Assembly (NCBI GenBank): GCA_017610225.1
Contig: JAFCCM010000023.1
Coordinates: 1 to 26,589 of the forward strand
From: Candidatus Aenigmatarchaeota archaeon
Lineage (GTDB): Archaea > Aenigmatarchaeota > Aenigmatarchaeia > CG10238-14
DNA: 26,589 nucleotides
Reading direction: 5' to 3'
Of the stretch, positions 20,986 to 26,589 are shown one piece after another (position 1 is the first letter of the stretch; the number at the start of each line of letters is the position of its first letter). The notes under the pieces are model-generated. The model was given only the letters and a program-made list of their open reading frames with translations. It had not been told where the DNA came from and ran no database searches. A program made the position numbers and the translations under genes.

Positions 20986-21399
20986 TTATCTAGAAAATCT
21001 TTTTCCTATAATTTTGAGGGTATTTGATAAATGATAATCAAGCTTTTCTTCTGAAAGATTATTAATAATTTTTAACAAGATTGTCATTTCATGTTTTAAA
21101 TTTCCATCATATATTAGTCCAGAAGATACTAACTTATTAATCCTATCTAATAATTTAGATTCTTTTTGTTTTTTCTTATAATCTTTAATACCTTGTTCAA
21201 GCTGTCTCTTTGATTCTAAAACTCCTACTTTTTTATTATCTAATATTTTCTCTAATTTATTAACTTGTTCAACTTTTGTATTAAAAACTTCATCAAATAA
21301 AGGATAAATATTTCTTATAATGTTATCAGCTAAAACAATTTTTGATTGATTAATATTTTCTTCATGAACATCGGGTATTTTAGTTTCAATTATATTCAT
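20986..21399 (-). CDS. Coiled-coil protein in the scaffold (gp22) position, 137 aa
   Basis: Mostly helical and Lys/Glu/Leu rich, with predicted coiled coil at about residues 35-85 (EVFNTKVEQVNKLEKILDNK, KRQLEQGIKDYKKKQKESK). In T4-like genomes the position between protease (21) and capsid (23) holds the core scaffold gp22, which is helical and degraded during maturation. Its start overlaps the stop of the 96-aa upstream gene by ATGA. A gene of this size is shorter than T4 gp22; with the 96-aa neighbour the total is about 230 residues. A scaffold role is inferred from position and helicity. Confidence 0.65.
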   Translation of the reverse strand: MNIIETKIPDVHEENINQSKIVLADNIIRNIYPLFDEVFNTKVEQVNKLEKILDNKKVGVLESKRQLEQGIKDYKKKQKESKLLDRINKLVSSGLIYDGNLKHEMTILLKIINNLSEEKLDYHLSNTLKIIGKRFSR

Positions 21400-21686
21400 A
21401 GTTCACTCCCTAAAGTTTCTAATATTTGTTCTCTTAATTTTAAATTAGAATTCGCTATTAATTCAAATTTTGTTTCTAAATCTTTTTTCAGTTTTTGACC
21501 CTGATTATATAAATGATCTCTCTTTTTAATTTTTTTGTTTAAATTTTCAATTACATACTCCACAGACTCAAGTTTATCTTTTAATGGAAAACCTGGATCT
21601 ATTTTACAAATAGCAAATATTCTTTCAAGAACTTGTGGTAACATCTCTTTACTTGTTTGCTTCTTTTCTAAAATTTCAATTTTCAT
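21396..21686 (-). CDS. Small coiled-coil protein in the scaffold position, 96 aa
   Basis: A helical, charged protein (ENLNKKIKKRDHLYNQGQKL, KKDLETKFELIANSNLKLRE) with an N-terminal MKIEILEKKQTSKEML. A GAAAGGAAACAAA leader precedes the ATG on the minus strand. It ends by ATGA overlap with the 137-aa coiled-coil gene, so the two are likely co-translated and may form one complex. Possible core/scaffold component by position. No motif identifies it. An ancestral gp22-like gene split in two is one explanation; two separate small core proteins is another. Confidence 0.65.
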   Translation of the reverse strand: MKIEILEKKQTSKEMLPQVLERIFAICKIDPGFPLKDKLESVEYVIENLNKKIKKRDHLYNQGQKLKKDLETKFELIANSNLKLREQILETLGSEL

Positions 21687-21701
21687 TTTGTTTCCTTTCT
21701 A

Positions 21702-22367
21702 TTAAATCCACCTATCGAAGAAATTAAACACTTTAGTTTCAATTAGTTTATCAAAATAATCTGGCATAAAGCACCGACCATTTACACAAATTACACCACT
21801 ATCAGATTCAAATAATATACTTTGCTCAAATCTCATTTCATTAAAATCAACAACTGCGCTTCTATGTGATGGCATAGACACAGCATCAAATGCTATAATT
21901 GTTAATGGAGATTTGACAATATTATGATCTTCTAATCTTTCTAATTCTGCTAAGCCTCTCATACTGAATCCAACACCTGTCTTATCTTGCAATAATGAAA
22001 ATAAAGTTTGTCCACTATTACTACTTAACGTTTCCATTTCTCCTATCAGAACATTCTTTTTAAATTCATAATCTCTTATAATATGAGAAGCATTATTTAA
22101 TGAAACTGTTGTTTGTCTTATACCATCAATCTGATCATTACCAGTTGGTAAAGGATGGTCAAGCTCTGAATAAAATGCTCTTCTTTTCATCCTTGGATCA
22201 CAATGTCCCATACCTTCACCCAAAACTGAACTTGGATATAATCTTCCATTTTGATTTATTTCATCTGTTGTTTGAATAGGACATCTAAATATCGCTCTGG
22301 TTGGTGTTTCTTTAATAATTTTAGCTTCTGAATAAACGCCCTGCTCTATAATTAATTTTGAACTCAT
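21702..22367 (-). CDS. Prohead core protease (T4 gp21-like serine protease)
   Basis: A 221-residue protease with the family's marks: INQNGRLYP (38-45), SELDHP with catalytic His H71, GVGFSMRGLAEL with nucleophile S135, and IAFDAVSMPSHRSA with D161. This S-H-D arrangement matches the T4 gp21/herpes-assemblin-like prohead proteases, which cleave scaffold and capsid proteins inside the prohead before DNA packaging. Order relative to portal and capsid genes also fits. The leader GAGGATTAAATA before the ATG is identical to that of the 191-aa gene upstream. The C-terminal part (SGVICVNGRCFMPDY) has two Cys. Confidence 0.9.
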   Translation of the reverse strand: MSSKLIIEQGVYSEAKIIKETPTRAIFRCPIQTTDEINQNGRLYPSSVLGEGMGHCDPRMKRRAFYSELDHPLPTGNDQIDGIRQTTVSLNNASHIIRDYEFKKNVLIGEMETLSSNSGQTLFSLLQDKTGVGFSMRGLAELERLEDHNIVKSPLTIIAFDAVSMPSHRSAVVDFNEMRFEQSILFESDSGVICVNGRCFMPDYFDKLIETKVFNFFDRWI

Positions 22368-22380
22368 TATTTAATCCTCG

Positions 22381-22956
22381 TTATAATTTACTTTTTTGTT
22401 TTTGTATCTTTTGATTTATTGAATTTATTTTACCCTTAATTTTGTTAGAACATTTGGTTGGATTTTTATCTTTCTTACATAACCCACTATCTGTTTTTAA
22501 TTTTTTAATTTGTTCTGCATATGCTTTCATTTTATATTGTACCATACAGCGTGATTTATCCACTTTACCTTTACATGCTCTAGCAGCTTTTGTCATATAC
22601 TGTTTATATAAAACAATACTTGCTCCAATTATAGCAGCAACTAATATAGTATGAGGAATAAAGCTTTTAGCAACCATTTTTGCTGCATCTGGACCCGCAA
22701 GTTTATATGCTGCTTTTATTGCTACAATAGGATTCATTGAATTTGTTTGTTGTGAAAGTTTCATCATATTATCACCACTATCCAACCAACCTTCATTTAT
22801 TTTAACTTTATCTAGTGATATCATTTCTCCATAAAGAAGTAAATGAGCTGCTTGTTTATTATCACATTCTTTTAAAAATTTTAGAAAAGTTATCTTATTA
22901 GTATTAGATAAGTTTTCTTGTAAGTTAACATACTCTGCACACAATATTTTTAACAT
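22381..22956 (-). CDS. Putative prohead/head protein A, membrane-segment and Cys-rich (191 aa)
   Basis: Paralog of the neighbouring product at 22976-23497. Shared pattern: an N-terminal QENLS...KITF..F.KE helix with Q-x-x-HLL..G.M, a Trp-containing acidic spot, then a hydrophobic helix (IPHTILVAAIIGASIVLYKQY, ends included at about 101-120, one residue trimmed here), then KAARACKGK and three further Cys (SRCMV, GLCKK, TKCSN) in a Lys-rich C terminus. The four Cys could form two disulfides or a metal site. It lies between portal-side genes and the protease, the T4 position of core proteins gp67/gp68, so a role in the prohead core or as injected internal protein is plausible. The hydrophobic segment is unusual for a head protein and may help membrane-linked assembly or DNA ejection. 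Confidence 0.72.
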   Translation of the reverse strand: MLKILCAEYVNLQENLSNTNKITFLKFLKECDNKQAAHLLLYGEMISLDKVKINEGWLDSGDNMMKLSQQTNSMNPIVAIKAAYKLAGPDAAKMVAKSFIPHTILVAAIIGASIVLYKQYMTKAARACKGKVDKSRCMVQYKMKAYAEQIKKLKTDSGLCKKDKNPTKCSNKIKGKINSINQKIQKQKSKL

Positions 22957-22975
22957 TATTTAATCCTCGTTATTT

Positions 22976-23497
22976 TTAAAACTTTATTTTTTTCATCTTA
23001 ATTTTTTCTTTAGCAATCTTTAATTTTAACTTAGCAACACATTTTTCAGGTTGTTTAGTTTTACTACATGCTCCCTGTGCTTTTGTTAAAGACATTATTT
23101 TTTGTTTCATAGCTTCTAATTTTGCCTTTCTCATACACTGTTGTTTTTCTGGACCTTTTTTACCTTTACATGCTTTGGCAGCTTTTGAAAGATAATTTTT
23201 ATAAACTTTAACAGCAAGTGTAGCAGCTAAAGCAGCTGCAGCAATTCCGCCAGCAAACATTGCTCCCTGTGTTTGTCCTGCATACACTCCTTTTTTAAAA
23301 GTCTGTGATTTATCTATCCAGTCTGCATAGTTTTCGCGAATCATTTCTTCACTTAACATTTTACCAGTTATTAATAAATGAGAAACCTGATTATCTGTTG
23401 CTTCTTTAATAAAATTGAAAAAAGTAATCTTATCTTTACTAGAAAGATTTTCTTGAAAATAAACATAATATCCTGCAAATAATTTTATATCACTCAT
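22976..23497 (-). CDS. Putative prohead/head protein B, paralog of protein A (173 aa)
   Basis: Aligns with the 191-aa product along its length: FQENLSSKDKITFFNFIKEA, QVSHLLITGKM, a Trp-Asp spot (ADWIDKS), an Ala-rich hydrophobic segment (FAGGIAAAALAATLAVKVY), then KAAKACKGKKGPEKQQCM and two more Cys (GACSK, EKCVA) in a Lys-rich, strongly basic C terminus. The Cys spacing matches: ACKGK, about 8 residues, C, about 30 residues, C, 9 residues, C. Tandem duplication is the simplest origin. A basic tail could bind DNA or acidic scaffold. Position suggests a prohead core or internal protein. I know no characterised homolog. Confidence 0.72.
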   Translation of the reverse strand: MSDIKLFAGYYVYFQENLSSKDKITFFNFIKEATDNQVSHLLITGKMLSEEMIRENYADWIDKSQTFKKGVYAGQTQGAMFAGGIAAAALAATLAVKVYKNYLSKAAKACKGKKGPEKQQCMRKAKLEAMKQKIMSLTKAQGACSKTKQPEKCVAKLKLKIAKEKIKMKKIKF

Positions 23498-23499
23498 TT

Positions 23500-24177
23500 T
23501 TAACCCTCATTATTTTTATTATTTTTGAAATAGTTTCTAACTTTTTTATACGAAATATCAAGAAATTTGTAAAATATAATTATAATATCATCCAGTCTAT
23601 CTTTATAAATATCGAAGTTAGATGATAGTGTTTTGAATAAATCAATTGTTTTTGAAATTAAATTTCTCAATTCCATCATTTCTTCATCAGTAACATCTTG
23701 TAACATATTCTCTAATGCTGTTAATCTTGTATATATTTTTTTAAGTTCATATACTCTTCCAATTTGACCTGGAGTTAATGGCTCTTCTTTTTCTTCACCT
23801 GGCATTCCGCCCATTTCATCACCCATACCTGCATCCATACCAGGTTCAGTACCCATATCACCCATTGCAGCTGGATCTTCCATAGCGGCTTCTTCACCAC
23901 CAGCTTCTGGTTCAACAGGTTCAGTTTCTGGAACTTCTGCTGGCATTTCTTCTTCCTCTTTTTCTTGTTCTTTTATTTCTTCAGTTTCACCAAATGGTCT
24001 ATGTGTAGTATATTCATCATCAGGAACAAAAGGAACATCAACTGGGTCAACGTCATCTCGGGGTGTTCGATCTTTAAGAGTTATGTTCCGAGTTGTTAGA
24101 CTTTGAGTTGTAATTACTTCATTTTGCATAAACAATATATTTTGTAATTTGCTTATAATATCCATTGGATTAGACAT
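23500..24177 (-). CDS. Acidic low-complexity prohead protein (225 aa), possible core/scaffold component
   Basis: Residues about 63-133 are very acidic and rich in Glu, Pro, Met and Gly (repeats of EE, PE, MG, GM), almost certainly disordered. An N-terminal helix (about 4-20) and a C-terminal helical domain (about 137-215: YELKKIYTRLTALENMLQDV and the hydrophobic DDIIIIFYKFLD) flank it. T4 gp67 (PIP) is likewise a small acidic core protein encoded next to the portal gene, so an analogous core role is plausible though length differs. Its Met/Gly repeats resemble the C-terminal tail of the adjacent portal protein. It partners logically with the two basic Cys-rich proteins encoded next in the operon. 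Confidence 0.7.
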   Translation of the reverse strand: MSNPMDIISKLQNILFMQNEVITTQSLTTRNITLKDRTPRDDVDPVDVPFVPDDEYTTHRPFGETEEIKEQEKEEEEMPAEVPETEPVEPEAGGEEAAMEDPAAMGDMGTEPGMDAGMGDEMGGMPGEEKEEPLTPGQIGRVYELKKIYTRLTALENMLQDVTDEEMMELRNLISKTIDLFKTLSSNFDIYKDRLDDIIIIFYKFLDISYKKVRNYFKNNKNNEG

Positions 24178-24194
24178 CTTTATCTCCTATTTTA

Positions 24195-26102
24195 TTAAAA
24201 TCCAGCTCCCATTCCTCCACCCATTCCACCCATATCCATTTCATCTTCTTTCTTAGACGGGTCAAGAGTTTGGTCGATTTTAACATCAGTTTCATATTTA
24301 GAAACTTCATCCCAATCAATTTGTGAGAGATATTTCTTTCTTGAATACTCTTTTGGTATTCCAACTCTTTCAAGTCCGTCAATTAATCCAGTGACTTCAT
24401 TCATATATCTAGCTTCTCTTTCATACTGTAAGGATTTTGGTGGTGGAAATGAAACTTGAACAGTATCAAATAATGTTAAAGCTTCTTCCGGACTTATTAT
24501 ATCAAATATTTTTTCAATTAATTCTTGTACCTGATGTGTTAAATATTTTTGATGTGCTATAATTGTTCTTGCAAACAATATGTTTTCTTCAGTTAATGTA
24601 TTCTTGGCAGAAATATTTTCTTCAATCCCAATAAATCCAGGTGGGACTCCAAGACCAGCCACAAGTTGATCTCTTATAAATTTAAGTTCATCAACTTTAC
24701 TTCTAACATCAACATTTCCTTCATTAAATGTACTAATATCCACAAATGGTTTTCCATCTCGCTGTGGAATATAAACATCTTCAAACGTTGTAATCATACT
24801 TGGAATTGTATCAACTGTTCCAAAACTATCAAGAGTAATTTTTCTCTTTCTAAACTCTTCTTTAAGTTTTTCAATTACCTTTTTAGCATCTCTTGGAAGG
24901 CCAACTTCAACTGCAATCTTTCTTTTTTCAGTTGATCTTGCTAATCGTTGTATTGCTAATGCAGTTTCAAGAGCAATTAAAACCTTCGCTGAAAATTGTC
25001 CATTATCAAATATTGATTCTCCATATGGATAGTATTTATTTGAAGGAATTTTAAAATGAACCATTTTATCTGGGGCAACATATCTAATTTCTATTGCTTT
25101 ATTATATTCAGACTGTGCTAACATTTGAGCAATAATATGTTTAAGATCATCATTATTCTTAAACTCTTTCATTTGTGGAATCTTTTTCTCCAGACTTTTA
25201 AGAATTGAAAGCACAATATTATTAATAGCATCTTCTGCAATTGAAGTTCCTGGAACTACAGTTATTTGTGGAAAAATTAAATAACCAAAACAAACTGGAA
25301 ATAAAGAACTCTGTAATCTTAAAATAAATTGTGGTTCATGATAAATTAATTTTAAATTTTTGAGACTTTTCATCTCTTCAGATTTTTTATCATCTTGTTG
25401 TATTGTTGTATCTTCATTAAGAGCAGAATAATTAATTGAAATTGTATAATTTTTTTTATCAATAGTTTCCCTAAACGTATCAATTTCACCACGATCTTTT
25501 GAAGTTTCAACAGCAGATAAATATTCTGCTTCTGAAAGTAAGGATTTGCTTGTTAAAGCAGTTATAGCATCTCCAATTTCACAGAAAAAATCACCAAACA
25601 TTAATGTATTTTTTACAATTGAACTTAAGTCTTCTTCAATTTTGATTTTCTTAATAACATTTTTAACTCTTCTGACTTGAGCTTCTTCTGGAACTTCTTC
25701 ACCATCATTAGACTTATCTGACGATTTAATATCCAAAGAAATTTTTGTAATATCATCAGGCGATAAGATATTATCAGTTAAAACTTGTAAAGCTCTATGA
25801 CAATAATTAATATTAGAAACAATTGCTTGGTAAGTTTTATATCTAAGAATTCTACCACCTTGTCCAAATGATGATGGTCCAGCTCCTCCTTGAGAAAAAA
25901 GACCACTAGATGAACTAATCTGGACATTTGCATTTTTAGATATTAAACTTTTAACAAGGTCAATATATCCATTACGCCCACTGTTACTTCTATATGCTGA
26001 TATGTCTTTCACAACTTGATCTAATTTAGCATCAATTTTTTGAGTCCGTGTACCCATTACCGCTAATTTCAATTTAGTAAACGTATCTTGTATTTCTGCC
26101 AT
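24195..26102 (-). CDS. Portal protein (T4 gp20-like)
   Basis: A 635-residue protein of myovirus portal type. Supporting features: ILRYKTYQAIVSNINYCHRA near residues 85-105, alternating alpha/beta stem and clip, VEVGLPRDAKKVIEKLKEEF, an extended PQRDGKPFVDISTFNEGN stretch, and the typical portal crown/stem region at about 480-515 with GLGVPPGFIGIEENIS and NTLTEENILFARTI. Twelve copies would form the DNA entry channel at the head vertex. The C terminus is a Met/Gly-rich tail (MDMGGMGGGMGAGF), shared in style with the acidic protein encoded downstream. It comes first among head genes in this window, as gp20 does in T4. Confidence 0.9.
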   Translation of the reverse strand: MAEIQDTFTKLKLAVMGTRTQKIDAKLDQVVKDISAYRSNSGRNGYIDLVKSLISKNANVQISSSSGLFSQGGAGPSSFGQGGRILRYKTYQAIVSNINYCHRALQVLTDNILSPDDITKISLDIKSSDKSNDGEEVPEEAQVRRVKNVIKKIKIEEDLSSIVKNTLMFGDFFCEIGDAITALTSKSLLSEAEYLSAVETSKDRGEIDTFRETIDKKNYTISINYSALNEDTTIQQDDKKSEEMKSLKNLKLIYHEPQFILRLQSSLFPVCFGYLIFPQITVVPGTSIAEDAINNIVLSILKSLEKKIPQMKEFKNNDDLKHIIAQMLAQSEYNKAIEIRYVAPDKMVHFKIPSNKYYPYGESIFDNGQFSAKVLIALETALAIQRLARSTEKRKIAVEVGLPRDAKKVIEKLKEEFRKRKITLDSFGTVDTIPSMITTFEDVYIPQRDGKPFVDISTFNEGNVDVRSKVDELKFIRDQLVAGLGVPPGFIGIEENISAKNTLTEENILFARTIIAHQKYLTHQVQELIEKIFDIISPEEALTLFDTVQVSFPPPKSLQYEREARYMNEVTGLIDGLERVGIPKEYSRKKYLSQIDWDEVSKYETDVKIDQTLDPSKKEDEMDMGGMGGGMGAGF

Positions 26103-26113
26103 TTTATACTCCC

Positions 26114-26353
26114 TTATCGTCTTGCTTTACTTCTAACACGTGGACCATACTTTTGATGAACTTTTTCTCTAAATTTGTAGTATTGATCTTTAAAATATAT
26201 CATTCTTTTATAAAGCGGGTCATTATGTTTTCTAGCTTGTGCACTTGCCATTTGACCAGCAGATCTTTTTATTTTACTCTGTCTTGTTATATCACTCGAT
26301 GAAGTCGTTTTAATCTCATCTAATATCTGATCAACAATTTTATCTAACTCCAT
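26114..26353 (-). CDS. Small basic protein next to portal gene (79 aa)
   Basis: A basic helical protein: an N-terminal acidic helix (ELDKIVDQILDEIKTT) followed by KIKRSAGQMASAQARKHNDP and a Tyr/Arg/Lys-rich end (KYGPRVRSKARR). Similar short basic proteins with 'ARK.NDPLY' occur near portal genes of T4-like environmental phages, without known function. It starts directly after the stop of the upstream gene and is separated by 11 bases from the portal gene. Likely DNA- or scaffold-binding, by charge. Confidence 0.72.
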   Translation of the reverse strand: MELDKIVDQILDEIKTTSSSDITRQSKIKRSAGQMASAQARKHNDPLYKRMIYFKDQYYKFREKVHQKYGPRVRSKARR

Positions 26354-26589
26354 TTATTTATCCTCTAAATCATCATCTGTCATTAAATTATCTAATGAAT
26401 CTCTTCTTATTTCATCATTCTCATATCTTAGATTAAAATATTCTAAAAGATTAAATGTAAAAGTTTCAACATTTCCATACAAAAATAAAAATTCTTTTTG
26501 AAGAGATGGGCCAATAAGTTTTTGAACTAATTGTACATATTCTTTAGAAATTGTATCAATATCTCCTTCATCAACTTTAATTGCTTCTA
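26354..26589 (-). CDS. Acidic protein of unknown function, C-terminal part (5' end outside window)
   Basis: The minus-strand frame is open from the window edge to the TAA at 26354-26356, giving 77 residues. The segment contains EYVQLVQKLIGPSLQKEF, FNLLEYFNLRYENDEIRR and an acidic end (DNLMTDDDLEDK). The stop codon directly abuts the ATG of the next gene. No family is recognised. In T4 the gene before portal is the tail tube gp19, but this fragment does not resemble a tail tube protein. Confidence 0.65.
   Translation of the reverse strand, partial: EAIKVDEGDIDTISKEYVQLVQKLIGPSLQKEFLFLYGNVETFTFNLLEYFNLRYENDEIRRDSLDNLMTDDDLEDK

Noticed and set aside
24170..24382. 70-codon minus-strand ORF overlapping the portal 3' end
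   Set aside because: It is another frame of the portal C-terminal coding sequence with no independent support.
1..26589. CRISPR arrays
   Set aside because: No regularly spaced repeats were seen; TnpB is not accompanied by an array.

Overview
This window is a segment of an AT-rich tailed-phage genome (or a prophage/metagenomic contig of one) of T4-like myovirus type. The strongest evidence is the minus-strand head module: portal (T4 gp20-like), small prohead/core proteins, prohead protease (gp21-like), two small coiled-coil proteins in the scaffold (gp22) position and major capsid protein (gp23-like), in the T4 order 20-21-22-23. Genes are tightly packed, nearly all have AAGGAG-type ribosome binding sites, many overlap by ATGA or TAATG, and many are short and unassignable, as is usual in accessory parts of large phages. 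The host cannot be told from the window.

Layout. 1-6.9 kb (plus): C-terminal end of an isochorismatase/nicotinamidase-like hydrolase, then a set resembling a TerY-P signalling triad: a von Willebrand A protein with an intact metal site, a PP2C-type phosphatase, a zinc-ribbon protein and a Ser/Thr kinase-like protein with all key catalytic residues. Two orphan proteins lie among them. The set is split by a minus-strand TnpB (RuvC guide-RNA nuclease of IS200/IS605 type) between the zinc-ribbon gene and the kinase gene. 7-12 kb (plus): DNA ligase with a WGR-like N-terminal domain, flanked by two related cysteine-rich miniproteins; two small membrane proteins; a calcineurin-like phosphoesterase; an HNH homing-type endonuclease; an Rnl5/DraRnl-like RNA ligase. 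12-17.8 kb (plus): small membrane, secreted and lipoprotein genes and conserved phage hypotheticals. At 14.0-15.15 kb this run contains a compact cassette bounded by two near-identical copies of a terminator T-tract plus AT-rich promoter-like block, with two structured, apparently non-coding RNAs (one with a potential H-type pseudoknot and a terminator, one with a bulged long stem and a loop-loop complementarity). 17.9-19.3 kb: a small protein and a second HNH endonuclease related to the first. At 19.31-19.35 kb a bidirectional terminator separates the plus-strand region from the convergent minus-strand head module (19.4-26.6 kb).

Working together: the minus-strand genes build the head. The plus-strand genes are nucleic-acid repair (DNA and RNA ligases, phosphoesterase), selfish nucleases (two HNH, one TnpB), envelope-directed small proteins and a phospho-signalling set that probably manipulates or senses the host. 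The least conventional items are the TerY-P-like set with its TnpB insertion and the 14.0-15.15 kb structured-RNA cassette. All family assignments come from motif reading only; no database search was run.
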